Below the pieces are notes generated by a model that did no database searches, was not told the DNA's origin, and saw only the letters and a list, made by a program, of their open reading frames with translations. From the NCBI RefSeq assembly GCF_009695905.1, contig NZ_VUNA01000008.1, forward strand, positions 34,764 through 98,763: a DNA stretch of 64,000 bases. Reading direction: 5' to 3'. Numbering within the stretch: the first letter of the stretch is position 1; every line of letters starts with the position of its first letter. The DNA comes from Mogibacterium kristiansenii (GTDB lineage Bacteria; Bacillota; Clostridia; Peptostreptococcales; Anaerovoracaceae). Below are positions 8,411-17,325 of the stretch, piece after piece. Position numbers and translations under genes: made by a program.

Positions 8411-8692
8411 ATGGCGGAAGATCAGAACAAAGAGCTGCTGGAAGAAGAAACTGAAGATGATTTCATCACACTGGAATTTGATGACGGTACAGTAGTGGAG
8501 TGCTACATTACAGGTGTATTCGATCTGAACGGAAAGGAATACATTGCACTGGAGCCGGATGATGGCACCGATGATGTATATATTTACGGATATAAGGACA
8601 ACGGTGACGACACGTTCGATTTGGTTGAAATCGAGAGTGAAGAGGAGTTCGGCGCAGCGGTTGAGGAATTCGATCGTCTGATGATGCAGTAA
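8411..8692 (+). CDS. DUF1292 family small acidic protein (YrzB-like)
   Basis: This 93-residue, strongly acidic protein matches the DUF1292/YrzB family. Its core, FITLEFDDGTVVEC then YIALEPDDG, is the usual small beta domain, and the C-terminus (ESEEEFGAAVEEFD) is typical. No biochemical role is established. I prefer the ATG at 8411, preceded by an AAGGAGAG-like site, over an upstream in-frame start at 8333 that would add a non-conserved basic stretch. A strong terminator follows directly. Confidence 0.85.
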   Translation: MAEDQNKELLEEETEDDFITLEFDDGTVVECYITGVFDLNGKEYIALEPDDGTDDVYIYGYKDNGDDTFDLVEIESEEEFGAAVEEFDRLMMQ

Positions 8693-8703
8693 TGAAATAA
8701 GGC

Positions 8704-8740
8704 TTTTGCGCCGTTTCAAAGCGGCGCAAAAAACTTTTTT
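8704..8740 (+). terminator. Terminator after the DUF1292 gene
   Basis: TTTGCGCCG and CGGCGCAAA pair across a TTTCAAAG loop, followed by an A-rich stretch and then TTTTTT. Confidence 0.7.
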
Positions 8741-8750
8741 AAAAAAGGGG

Positions 8751-8779
8751 TTTACAAGCCACCCTAAAGTGTGTATAAT
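8751..8779 (+). promoter_or_regulatory. tRNA-Leu promoter (TTTACA-17-TATAAT)
   Basis: TTTACA (8751-8756), a 17-base spacer and TATAAT (8774-8779), about 45 bases ahead of the tRNA. Confidence 0.8.
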
Positions 8780-8823
8780 AACTATTGTGAGTTGTGAAAG
8801 AAACAACTCAGAAAAATAAATCT

Positions 8824-8909
8824 GCGGATGTGGCGGAATTGGCAGACGCGCACGGTTCAGGTCCGTGTGACCACAAATCATGTGGGTTCGAGTCCCACCA
8901 TCCGCACCA
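8824..8909 (+). tRNA. tRNA-Leu (anticodon CAG)
   Basis: Acceptor stem GCGGATG pairs with CATCCGC and CCA is encoded. The D-loop, T-arm GGTTCGAGTCC and a long variable arm of the class II (Leu) type are present. The anticodon loop is TTCAGGT, giving CAG (8858-8860), which reads CTG codons. Confidence 0.96.
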
Positions 8910-8912
8910 AGA

Positions 8913-8943
8913 AAAGCGATATTCTGCGGAATATCGCTTTTTA
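8913..8943 (+). terminator. Terminator after tRNA-Leu
   Basis: AAAGCGATATTC (8913-8924) pairs with GAATATCGCTTT (8929-8940) across a four-base loop, with a short T-tract. Confidence 0.8.
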
Positions 8944-8970
8944 CTTTTATCGGAGGAAAATAAGAAATAA

Positions 8971-9771
8971 ATGGATAACAGACCGATTGGTTTTTTTGAC
9001 TCCGGACTGGGCGGCCTTACCAGCGTATCTGCACTGCAGAGCCGGCTGCCGAAAGAACGGGTGATATATTATGGGGACACGGCGAGAACCCCTTACGGAT
9101 CCAAGTCCCCGGAGACAATTCGAAAGTTCGCTTCCCAGATTGTGGACTATCTGGTGAGCAAGGATGTGAAAATGGTGGTGATTGCCTGCAACACCGTGAC
9201 TTCCCTGGCGTTGGATGATTTGCGGCAGCAGCACCCGGAACTGCCGATTATCGGCGTCATCGAACCGACGGTTCGGAAGGTGGTGCAGAGCCACTGTCCG
9301 AATGTGGGAATCATCGCTACCAAAGCGACCATTCAGAGTGATGTCTATGCGCGGCTGCTGCACAACCTGGATCCGTCCATTCGGACCAGCAGCCTGGCTT
9401 GCCCGGCGTTCGTGCCGCTGATTGAAGAAGGCATCATCGACAACGAAATTATGGATTTGACCATCCGCTACTACATGGACGATTTCGTTCGGGAAAACGG
9501 ATTTAATCATCTGATTCTGGGATGCACCCATTATCCGATGATTGCGGATAATCTGAAGCGAATCTACCCCAACATGAATCTGATCAGCTCTTCCGAAGCG
9601 GTCATCGATGAGGTGGAGGAGGTGCTGGCGGCTCGGGATCAGTTTGCCGAGCAGCGGACCGAGGAGGACCGGTTCTATGCCAGTGACCTGTCGGATAACT
9701 TTATCCGGATGACGGATCGGCTGACAGAGGGAAAAAATTCCAGGATAAAACTGAAAAAAATGGAAGAATAA
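8971..9771 (+). CDS. murI: Glutamate racemase
   Basis: MurI converts L-glutamate to the D-glutamate used in peptidoglycan. The 266-residue protein has the N-terminal FFDSGLGGLT motif and both catalytic cysteine motifs, VIACNTVT and LGCTHYP. Further signatures include YYGDTARTPYG. The AGGAGG-like site is some 13 bases before the ATG, slightly long. The upstream tRNA terminator is separated by only 30 bases, so murI may use read-through or a promoter overlapping the tRNA region. Confidence 0.95.
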   Translation: MDNRPIGFFDSGLGGLTSVSALQSRLPKERVIYYGDTARTPYGSKSPETIRKFASQIVDYLVSKDVKMVVIACNTVTSLALDDLRQQHPELPIIGVIEPTVRKVVQSHCPNVGIIATKATIQSDVYARLLHNLDPSIRTSSLACPAFVPLIEEGIIDNEIMDLTIRYYMDDFVRENGFNHLILGCTHYPMIADNLKRIYPNMNLISSSEAVIDEVEEVLAARDQFAEQRTEEDRFYASDLSDNFIRMTDRLTEGKNSRIKLKKMEE

Positions 9772-9789
9772 GGGGGATTATCCCCAAAA

Positions 9790-9855
9790 AAGTCATTTTA
9801 TGGAATGGATGTGTGCAAGATTGAGCCCTATCCATTGACAATAATGGCTTTTTTA
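9790..9855 (+). terminator. Long terminator hairpin after murI
   Basis: AAGTCATT (9790-9797) pairs with AATGGCTT (9843-9850), and inside it AATGGAT (9804-9810) pairs with ATCCATT (9830-9836). A T-run follows. Its right side contains the minus-35 box of the next gene. Confidence 0.65.
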
Positions 9856-9863
9856 TGTAGAAT
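9835..9863 (+). promoter_or_regulatory. CYTH-gene promoter (TTGACA-17-TAGAAT)
   Basis: Consensus TTGACA (9835-9840), 17 bases, TAGAAT (9858-9863). It overlaps the 3' half of the murI terminator hairpin. Confidence 0.75.
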
Positions 9864-9912
9864 TACTTGATATTGTTGATATTTTGCCGCGATGCGGCCA
9901 GTGGGAGATAAT

Positions 9913-10545
9913 ATGGAAACAGAATACAAGTATCGTCTGGATGATGCATCTTTGATTCAGGAGATTATCGACGATCCCATGCTGGATGAATATGTAGACC
10001 GGGATTCCTTGGAGAAGATTCGGATGCATGCCGTGTATTTTGATACGGACGACATGGATTTGAGACAATCCGGAATTGCGTATCGAATTCGATATGAGAA
10101 CGATCGGATTACAGCAACGATTAAGTGGGATAATCACGTGGAGAATGGACGTCATTCCAGAGAAGAATTTAATCTAGTCATAACGGATGAGCGTTTCGCA
10201 GAGCATCCGAACATTGAAGCATTTGAGTCCAGTGATGCGTATGATGTGTTGCTGAAGGCAGCCGGTCATAAGGAGCTTCACAAGAAGGTGGAAATGGATT
10301 TCACCCGGAAGCTGATTAAGGTGGACACCGGCAATTCCATCAGTGCGCTTTCCTTCGACGAGGGCGTGATTCACGGATTGAACGGAGACAAGGACGTATT
10401 GGAGATGGAGCTGGAATGGTACTACGGAAATTCGGAAGATTTCCGGGACATTGCAGAATCTCTGGCAGAGAAATATTCTCTGGAGCCGGAAAACATCTCG
10501 AAGCTGCAAAGAGGATTTTTACCGGACGACGAGCCGGAAAAATAA
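9913..10545 (+). CDS. CYTH domain protein (triphosphate tunnel metalloenzyme)
   Basis: The protein opens with METEYKYRL, which contains the ExExK signature of the CYTH superfamily, and continues with alternating charged strands (AYRIRYEND, ATIKWDNHVENG, LEMELEW) that form the tunnel in known members. Enzymes of this superfamily hydrolyse inorganic or organic triphosphates such as thiamine triphosphate or tripolyphosphate using divalent metals; the substrate here is unknown. It has 210 residues from the ATG at 9913, which follows a GGGAG site; an ATG at 9892 has none. Confidence 0.82.
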   Translation: METEYKYRLDDASLIQEIIDDPMLDEYVDRDSLEKIRMHAVYFDTDDMDLRQSGIAYRIRYENDRITATIKWDNHVENGRHSREEFNLVITDERFAEHPNIEAFESSDAYDVLLKAAGHKELHKKVEMDFTRKLIKVDTGNSISALSFDEGVIHGLNGDKDVLEMELEWYYGNSEDFRDIAESLAEKYSLEPENISKLQRGFLPDDEPEK

Positions 10546-10579
10546 AACAAATTAAGTTCGTTTTTCAGGAGGAATATTA

Positions 10580-11887
10580 ATGAAAACTACTTTTATCGCA
10601 AAAGAAGGCAACGATGCAAAGTTTACTATGGTTTTTACCGGTGAAGAGTTCGAAAATGCTGTAGTGAATGCTTATAAGAACAACAAGGATCGCTTCGAAA
10701 TCAAGGGCTTCCGTAAGGGAAAGGCTCCGAGAAAGATGATCGAGAACACCTATGGCGAAGATATCTTCTACGATGAAGCGCTGAACGACCTGCTGCAGAG
10801 CGGTTATCCGGCAGCTCTGAACGAGTTGGAGCTGGAAGTTATCGATCAGCCGAAACTGAACCTGGGCGAGCTGAAGAAGGGCGAAGATGTTGAAATCACC
10901 GCAACCGTTGCTTGCTTCCCGGAAGTTGAAGCAAAGGATTACTTCGGTCTGGAAGTAGAGAAGATCGAGCACGAAGTAACCGATGAGGATATCCAGAAAG
11001 AACTGGAGAGAGTTCAGAAGGCTCATTCCAGCATGGAAACCGTAACCGACCGCAAGACGGAAGAGGGAGATACCGTTGTTCTGGACTTTGACGGTTCCGT
11101 AGACGGCGTTCACTTTGACGGCGGCAAGGCAGAGAACTTCGACCTGAAGCTGGGTTCCGGACAGTTCATCCCGGGTTTTGAAGATCAGCTGGTTGGAAAA
11201 GAAGCCGGTGAGGAAGTAGACGTTCACGTTACTTTCCCGGAAGGTTATCAGGCAGAGGATCTGGCAGGCAAGGAAGCGCTCTTTGAATGCAAGATTAACG
11301 AGATTAAGAGAGAGGTTCTGCCGGAAATTAACGATGAGCTGGCAAGCGATGTCAGCGAGTTCGAGACTCTGGAAGAGTATAAGAACTCCATCCGTGAGAG
11401 AATGCAGAAAGAGGATGACGAGAGAGCAGACAGCATCATGAAGGACAGCATGGTTCAGAAGCTGATCGACGTGAACAGCGTAGACACTCCGGCATCCATG
11501 GTAGAATCCGAAATCGACACCATGATTCAGGGAATGAAGCAGCAGCTGGCATACCAGGGACTGTCTCTGGAGCAGTATCAGAAGTTCACCGGAATGGATA
11601 TGGCTGCAATGAGAGACCAGGCTCGTATGGACGCAGAGAAGAGAGTTGCATCCAGAATCCTGCTGAAGGCCGTAATCCGTCAGGAGAATATCGAAGCAAC
11701 CGAAGAGGACATCGATAAGGAAATGGCAGATTTCGCTGCTCAGTACGGACAGTCTGTAGAAGATGTGAAGAAGATGATCGGAAACGACCTGCACTACTTC
11801 GAAGAGGATGTTAAGATGAAGAAGGCCATCGACATGATGTTCGAGAAGGCAAATTTTGTTGCTGCTAAGGCAAAGGAAGAAGAATAA
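10580..11887 (+). CDS. tig: Trigger factor (ribosome-associated chaperone and prolyl isomerase)
   Basis: Trigger factor meets nascent chains at the ribosome exit tunnel. The ribosome-docking signature IKGFRKGKAPRKM lies in the N-terminal domain. The middle FKBP-type isomerase domain includes GDTVVLDFDG and GSGQFIPGFEDQLVG. A long helical C-terminal chaperone domain follows. Length of 435 residues is typical and an AGGAGG site precedes the ATG. It is followed three bases later by clpP and then clpX, a common Firmicutes arrangement linking folding to proteolysis. Codon use suggests high expression. Confidence 0.97.
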   Translation: MKTTFIAKEGNDAKFTMVFTGEEFENAVVNAYKNNKDRFEIKGFRKGKAPRKMIENTYGEDIFYDEALNDLLQSGYPAALNELELEVIDQPKLNLGELKKGEDVEITATVACFPEVEAKDYFGLEVEKIEHEVTDEDIQKELERVQKAHSSMETVTDRKTEEGDTVVLDFDGSVDGVHFDGGKAENFDLKLGSGQFIPGFEDQLVGKEAGEEVDVHVTFPEGYQAEDLAGKEALFECKINEIKREVLPEINDELASDVSEFETLEEYKNSIRERMQKEDDERADSIMKDSMVQKLIDVNSVDTPASMVESEIDTMIQGMKQQLAYQGLSLEQYQKFTGMDMAAMRDQARMDAEKRVASRILLKAVIRQENIEATEEDIDKEMADFAAQYGQSVEDVKKMIGNDLHYFEEDVKMKKAIDMMFEKANFVAAKAKEEE

Positions 11888-11890
11888 TCT

Positions 11891-12469
11891 ATGAATACAA
11901 TTCCAGTAGTTGTTGAACAGACCGGAAACGGCGAGCGCAGTTACGATATTTATTCCAGACTGCTGAAGGATCGAATCATTTTCATCGACCAGCAGGTGGA
12001 CGAGCACCTGGCCAGCATTGTGGTGGCGCAGCTCTTGTTCCTGGAAGCGGAAGACCCGGAAAAGGATATTAATATCTACATCAACTCTCCGGGCGGAATG
12101 GTGACGGCCGGCTTGGCGATTCTGGATACCATGAATTACGTAAAACCGGATATTTCCACCATCTGTGTGGGCCTGGCTGCCAGCATGGGGGCCGTTCTGC
12201 TTTCGGCGGGAACCAAAGGGAAACGATATGCTCTGCCCAATGCGGAGATTATGATTCATCAGCCGCTGGGGGGCGCACAGGGCCAAGCTTCCGATATTAA
12301 GATTCAGGCCGATTGGATGATGAAAACCAAGGAACGTCTGAACCATATTCTTGCTGAAAATACGGGAAAAGATCTTTCCATTATCGAGCGGGATACCGAT
12401 AGAGATAATTTCATGTACGCAGATGAAGCGGTGGAATACGGACTGATCGATCGGGTATTGAAGAAGTAA
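11891..12469 (+). CDS. clpP: ATP-dependent Clp protease, proteolytic subunit
   Basis: ClpP forms the tetradecameric serine-protease barrel fed by ClpX or ClpC. The catalytic triad is visible: Ser in [11 protein letters not shown], His in [10 protein letters not shown] and Asp in [10 protein letters not shown]. The 192-residue length is standard. It starts three bases after tig and is followed by its partner clpX, so the three are one operon. Confidence 0.97.
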   Translation: MNTIPVVVEQTGNGERSYDIYSRLLKDRIIFIDQQVDEHLASIVVAQLLFLEAEDPEKDINIYINSPGGMVTAGLAILDTMNYVKPDISTICVGLAASMGAVLLSAGTKGKRYALPNAEIMIHQPLGGAQGQASDIKIQADWMMKTKERLNHILAENTGKDLSIIERDTDRDNFMYADEAVEYGLIDRVLKK

Positions 12470-12482
12470 TAGAGGAGAATCT

Positions 12483-13721
12483 GTGAGTAAAAAGAACGAA
12501 AACAATGAGCTGGTCTGCTCCTTTTGCGGGAAGACCAGCTCGCAAGTCAAGAAAATTATCGTGGGACCGGATGTAGCAATCTGCAACGAGTGCATCGAGC
12601 TGTGCGAATCCCTTCTGGATGAGAAAGAGTTCGTGGAACCGAAGCACATGGAGGAACTTCCGAAGCCAAAGGATATTGCGGATTTCCTGAGCGACTACGT
12701 CATCGAACAGGATGAGGCGAAGAAAAATCTGGCCGTTGCGGTGTACAATCACTACAAAAGAATCCGCCATTTGGAGGAGAATGCCGGCGATGAGAAGAAC
12801 AACGTGGAAATCCAGAAGAGCAACATTCTGATGCTGGGACCGACGGGAAGCGGTAAAACGCTTCTGGCACAGACTCTGGCAAAAATTCTGGATGTTCCGT
12901 TTGCCATTGTGGATGCCACTGCATTGACGGAAGCCGGATATGTGGGCGAAGACGTAGAGAACATTCTGCTGAGACTGTACCAGGCGGCAGACGGCGACCT
13001 GGAACGGGCACAGAAGGGCATCATCTACGTGGATGAAATCGACAAGATTGCCCGGAAATCCGAGAACATGTCCATCACCCGTGACGTTAGCGGAGAAGGC
13101 GTTCAGCAGGCATTGCTGAAAATCATCGAAGGAACCGTTGCCAACGTTCCGCCGCAAGGCGGCCGGAAGCATCCGCTGCAGGAGTTCATCCATTTCGATA
13201 CGAAGGATGTGCTGTTTATCTGCGGAGGTGCTTTTACCGGATTGTCCACCATCATCAAACGTCGGTTGGGCAATAAGGTCATCGGCTTCAATTCCGATGA
13301 GGATCGGGTGGACCTGACGGAGGACCATGAGATTCTGCTGAAGGTGGAACCGGAAGACTTGCTCCGTTTCGGACTGATTCCGGAGCTGATCGGTCGTCTT
13401 CCGATGATCGTATCCCTTCGGGAACTGACGGAAGAGGCATTGGTTCGAATTATGCGGGAGCCGAAGAATTCCTTGATTCGCCAGTATCAGGAGCTGTTCC
13501 GTATGGACGGCGTAGAGCTGGAAATCGAGGACGATGCGGTGAATGCCATTGCCAACAAGGCCATTCAGCTGCATACGGGAGCCAGAGGTCTGCGGGGAAT
13601 CTTCGAGAAGATGATGACGGACATCATGTTCGAATTGCCTTCTCGGGATGATGTGACCAAGTGCATTATCACGAAGGATACCGTGGAGAACGGTGCGGAA
13701 CCGGTATTAGAGACAAAATAG
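12483..13721 (+). CDS. clpX: Clp protease ATP-binding subunit ClpX
   Basis: ClpX unfolds substrates and passes them to ClpP. The N-terminal zinc-binding domain has two CxxC pairs (CSFCGK and CNECIELC). The AAA+ module has Walker A GPTGSGKT and Walker B IIYVDEID, plus the RRLGN region. The start is a GTG at 12483 preceded by GAGGAG. At 412 residues it is full length. A hairpin (CAGGCGGCA / TGCCGCCTG, 13752-13780) follows with a poor T-tail, so some read-through into lon is likely. Confidence 0.97.
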   Translation: MSKKNENNELVCSFCGKTSSQVKKIIVGPDVAICNECIELCESLLDEKEFVEPKHMEELPKPKDIADFLSDYVIEQDEAKKNLAVAVYNHYKRIRHLEENAGDEKNNVEIQKSNILMLGPTGSGKTLLAQTLAKILDVPFAIVDATALTEAGYVGEDVENILLRLYQAADGDLERAQKGIIYVDEIDKIARKSENMSITRDVSGEGVQQALLKIIEGTVANVPPQGGRKHPLQEFIHFDTKDVLFICGGAFTGLSTIIKRRLGNKVIGFNSDEDRVDLTEDHEILLKVEPEDLLRFGLIPELIGRLPMIVSLRELTEEALVRIMREPKNSLIRQYQELFRMDGVELEIEDDAVNAIANKAIQLHTGARGLRGIFEKMMTDIMFELPSRDDVTKCIITKDTVENGAEPVLETK

Positions 13722-13751
13722 CGCTGAAGACGGTGCGAAATAAGAAAACAT

Positions 13752-13785
13752 CAGGCGGCAGGGTTATTTCTTGCCGCCTGTTCTG
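13752..13785 (+). terminator. Weak terminator-like hairpin between clpX and lon
   Basis: CAGGCGGCA and TGCCGCCTG form a nine-base stem with an eleven-base loop; the tail TTCTGT is not a good U-tract. Confidence 0.4.
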
Positions 13786-13806
13786 TATAGATAAAGGGAG
13801 GCGCAG

Positions 13807-16146
13807 ATGGAGAGAGAAAATAGAACGCACATTCCTTACATTGCACTTCGGGGAAAGGCTTTTTTCCCGGATACTTTGGTAGGATTTGATGTGGGTCGGG
13901 ATAAGTCGCTGAAATCCATTGAAATTGCAATGAACCGGGAGCGTCTGGTGGCGGTGTCCGCCCAGCGAAACCCGGAAGTAAACGATCCGTCCGGAGAGGA
14001 TTGCTACCTTACCGGTGTGCTGATTCGAATTAAGCAGATTGTTCGCCGCACGGATTACGTTCGGGTGCTGGCGGAATGCGGTCAACGGATCCGATTGGAG
14101 AATATTTACGAGGAGAACGGTGCGCTGTTCTGCGATTACGTGCAAGCGGAGGATTTGCCGGCAGATGATGAGGAGGAATTGGAAGCATACGTACGGGCGG
14201 TAAAAGAAGCCTTCATTCAGTATGCCAAAGTCCTTCATCCCGGAAGTACGGCGGAAGCCCGCGCCATGGTAGAGGACGTGGAGGATCCGGCGGTGCTCAC
14301 CAACATCATCGCTGAGGATCTGGATGTTTCCTTTGATGAAAAACAAGCACTGCTGGAAATCGATTACATTCCCGGCCGGCTGGAACAGCTGATTGAACTT
14401 CTGAATGGCGAAACGAGAATCGCGATGTTGTCTCAGAAGATTCAAACCAAGGTCATGAAGAATATGGATCGAAGCCAGCAGGAGTATTACCTTCGGGAAC
14501 AGATTAAGGTAATGCAGGACGAACTGGGACGGGAAACCGGCGAGGATGACGATGCGACTCAGTGGCTGAAGAAGCTGGATGAGCTGCAGTTGGAAGAAAA
14601 GACGGATGCGAAGATCCGAAAGGAAATCCAGCGTTTTGCCAAAATGCCGGCCATGAGTCCGGATGCCAACGTGAGCCGGACCTATATCGAAACGATTCTG
14701 GAGCTTCCGTGGCACGAGGCCAGCAAGACCAACATCAATATCAAACGAGCAGAAAAGATTCTGAACGAGGATCATTACGGACTGGAGAAGGTGAAGGAAA
14801 GAATCCTGGAACATTTGGCGGTGATGCACCTGACCAAATCCATTCAGGGGCCGATTCTCTGCCTGGTAGGGCCGCCGGGCGTGGGAAAGACGTCCATCGC
14901 CCGTTCCATCGCCAGAGCGACCAACCGGGAGTTCATTCGAATGTCCCTAGGCGGCGTTCGGGACGAAGCGGAAATTCGGGGACACCGTCGCACTTACGTG
15001 GGTGCCATTCCCGGACGAATCATCAACAGCATCAGCGAGGTGGGGACCAACAATCCGCTGTTCCTGCTGGATGAGGTGGATAAGCTGGGAAATGATTTCC
15101 GGGGTGATCCGGCATCTGCACTGCTGGAGGTGCTGGATCCGGAACAGAACAAGGACTTTACGGATCACTATCTGGAAATCCCGTTCGATCTGTCCAATGT
15201 GATGTTCATCACCACGGCCAACACCACACAGACCATTCCGAGACCGCTTCTGGACCGGATGGAGGTGATTGAACTTTCCAGTTATATTGAAGAGGAGAAG
15301 GTTCGAATTGCTGAGGATTATTTGGTTCCAAAGGTTCTGAAGTCCTATGCGATCCGGAAGAACCAGCTCACCTTCTCGGAATCCGCAATACGGGAAATCA
15401 TCCGGTACTACACCCGGGAGTCCGGCGTGCGGAATCTGGAACGGCAGATTGCATCCGTATGCAGAAAAGTTGCAAAGCGAATTGTAACGGAAAAGAAAAA
15501 CAAGTATACTGTAAATAAGAGGAATCTCGAAAATTATCTGGGAGCGAAGATTTTCCGGGAAGATTTGATGAATCTGGAACCGGGAATCGGCGTCACCACC
15601 GGCATGGCCTGGACGGCAGTGGGCGGTGTGACCCTGCAGATTGAAAGCGTGCGGATGCCGGGAAGCGGTCATCTGATTCTCACGGGACAGCTGGGAGATG
15701 TGATGAAGGAATCCGCGCAGACCGCCATGGGATACATCAAGTCCCTGTCGGAAAAGTACGGTCTGGACGCATCTGTTTTTAAGGATAACGATATTCAGAT
15801 TCACATTCCGGAGGGTGCCACCCCGAAGGACGGTCCGTCGGCCGGCGTGACCATGTGCACGGCGCTGTTCTCCCTGCTGTCCGGAAAGAAGGCACGGCGG
15901 GATATCGCCATGACGGGAGAGATTACCTTGCAAGGCAATATCCTTCCGGTGGGCGGAATCAAGGAGAAGGTGCTGGCTGCGTACCGGCAAGGGATTCGCA
16001 AAATCCTCCTGCCAAAGGATAACGCGGCGGACATCGAAGAAATTCCGAAATCCGTGCGCAGCCGATTGGAATTCGTCTTGCTGGAGAAAGCAGAGGAGGC
16101 GTTCCGAGAGGTGCTGATTTCGGAGGAAAGCGAGAAAGAGAACTAG
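13807..16146 (+). CDS. lon: ATP-dependent protease La
   Basis: Lon degrades misfolded and regulatory proteins. The 779-residue protein has the N-terminal substrate domain, an AAA+ module with Walker A GPPGVGKTS and Walker B FLLDEVDK, and a C-terminal Ser-Lys protease domain. Catalytic Ser is in PKDGPSAGVTM and Lys in PVGGIKEKV. An AGGGAGG site precedes the ATG. The lon-engB order is conserved in Firmicutes. No CIRCE element is visible upstream. Confidence 0.97.
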   Translation: MERENRTHIPYIALRGKAFFPDTLVGFDVGRDKSLKSIEIAMNRERLVAVSAQRNPEVNDPSGEDCYLTGVLIRIKQIVRRTDYVRVLAECGQRIRLENIYEENGALFCDYVQAEDLPADDEEELEAYVRAVKEAFIQYAKVLHPGSTAEARAMVEDVEDPAVLTNIIAEDLDVSFDEKQALLEIDYIPGRLEQLIELLNGETRIAMLSQKIQTKVMKNMDRSQQEYYLREQIKVMQDELGRETGEDDDATQWLKKLDELQLEEKTDAKIRKEIQRFAKMPAMSPDANVSRTYIETILELPWHEASKTNINIKRAEKILNEDHYGLEKVKERILEHLAVMHLTKSIQGPILCLVGPPGVGKTSIARSIARATNREFIRMSLGGVRDEAEIRGHRRTYVGAIPGRIINSISEVGTNNPLFLLDEVDKLGNDFRGDPASALLEVLDPEQNKDFTDHYLEIPFDLSNVMFITTANTTQTIPRPLLDRMEVIELSSYIEEEKVRIAEDYLVPKVLKSYAIRKNQLTFSESAIREIIRYYTRESGVRNLERQIASVCRKVAKRIVTEKKNKYTVNKRNLENYLGAKIFREDLMNLEPGIGVTTGMAWTAVGGVTLQIESVRMPGSGHLILTGQLGDVMKESAQTAMGYIKSLSEKYGLDASVFKDNDIQIHIPEGATPKDGPSAGVTMCTALFSLLSGKKARRDIAMTGEITLQGNILPVGGIKEKVLAAYRQGIRKILLPKDNAADIEEIPKSVRSRLEFVLLEKAEEAFREVLISEESEKEN

Positions 16147-16147
16147 G

Positions 16148-16759
16148 ATGAGAATCACAAAATCAGAATTGGAAGCGGTTGCGGTAAAACCGGCACAGTA
16201 TCCGGAAGCGAACCGCTATGAAATTGCCTTTGCGGGCCGGTCCAACGTGGGGAAATCCTCCCTGCTGAATCTTCTCACCGGCCGGAAGGCCCTTGCCAGG
16301 GTCAGCGGAAGTCCGGGAAAGACGCGTACCATCAACTTCTATTTGGTGAACGATGATTTCCGGATTGTGGACCTGCCGGGGTACGGGTATGCCAAGCTCT
16401 CCCGTTCCGAAACGGAGAAGTGGGGCGCCATGATGGAGGCGTATCTCAGCAAGAGACCGGGTCTTCTGAAGGTGGTGCAGCTGGTGGATATTCGCCACGA
16501 GCCGTCGGCGCAGGATGTGCAGATGTACGATTACCTTCGGTACTACGGTCTGGACGGCGTGGTTGTGGCCACGAAGGCGGATAAGATTTCCAAGAACCAG
16601 CAGCAGAAATCCATCCGGCAGATTCGGCAGAAGCTGAATATGAAAAAAGAAGATGCAGTAATTCCGGTGTCGGCGCTGAAGCGCACCGGACAGGAGGAGC
16701 TGCTGGATGTCATTGAGTCGATTTTAAACAAGGAGAGATCGGAAGATGAGCACAAATGA
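16148..16759 (+). CDS. engB: Ribosome biogenesis GTP-binding protein YsxC/EngB
   Basis: This essential GTPase assists 50S subunit assembly. The G1 motif is GRSNVGKSSLLN, G3 is DLPGYG and G4 is ATKADK, all in normal order in 203 residues. It begins one base after the lon stop, so it probably relies on translational coupling. Its 3' end overlaps hpt by 14 bases. Confidence 0.95.
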   Translation: MRITKSELEAVAVKPAQYPEANRYEIAFAGRSNVGKSSLLNLLTGRKALARVSGSPGKTRTINFYLVNDDFRIVDLPGYGYAKLSRSETEKWGAMMEAYLSKRPGLLKVVQLVDIRHEPSAQDVQMYDYLRYYGLDGVVVATKADKISKNQQQKSIRQIRQKLNMKKEDAVIPVSALKRTGQEELLDVIESILNKERSEDEHK

Positions 16760-17288
16760 TCATGTAATCGGAAAAATTCTCTTCACGGAGGCGGAAATCC
16801 GGAAGAGAGCGGAAGAGCTGGGTGAAGAAATCAGCAATGAATTCAAGGGCGAAGAGCTGGTGGTCATCGGCACATTGAAGGGATCCATTCCGTGGCTGTG
16901 CGACCTCATGAAGTGCCTGGATCTGGACACCGTCATCGACTTTGTAAAGGCCAGCAGCTACGGTTCCAGCACCACCACCTCCGGTGTGGTGAAGATTTCC
17001 ATGGATACGGAACTGAACCTGTACAACAAGAACGTACTGGTGGTGGAAGATATCGTGGATACGGGAACCACCCTCAAGTACCTGCTGGAGAAGCTGAACG
17101 AGCGCCATCCGAAAACCCTGAAGGTATGCACCATGCTGGACAAGCCGTCCCGGAGAACCGCTGATTTCCATGCGGATTACATCGGCTTCCAGGTGGAAGA
17201 CCTGTTCGTCATCGGCTACGGCCTGGATTACGACCAGAAGTACCGAAACCTGCCGTACATCAGCTATCTTCAGAACGAAGGAAAATAA
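16746..17288 (+). CDS. hpt: Hypoxanthine phosphoribosyltransferase
   Basis: The enzyme salvages hypoxanthine (and usually guanine) to IMP/GMP using PRPP. The PRPP-binding motif is VLVVEDIVDTGTTL, and the N-terminal GTLKGSIPW loop and C-terminal IGYGLDYDQKYRNLPYI are typical of bacterial Hpt. It has 180 residues. The start overlaps engB, and no terminator separates it from upstream genes. Confidence 0.95.
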   Translation: MSTNDHVIGKILFTEAEIRKRAEELGEEISNEFKGEELVVIGTLKGSIPWLCDLMKCLDLDTVIDFVKASSYGSSTTTSGVVKISMDTELNLYNKNVLVVEDIVDTGTTLKYLLEKLNERHPKTLKVCTMLDKPSRRTADFHADYIGFQVEDLFVIGYGLDYDQKYRNLPYISYLQNEGK

Positions 17289-17325
17289 ACAATAATTCCA
17301 GACAACCTTGCAAGGAGGCGGAGAA

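Noticed and set aside
10577..12649. Long minus-strand frame opposite tig-clpP
   Set aside because: It is a shadow of the strongly biased codons of tig and clpP, lacks a ribosome site and has no family resemblance.
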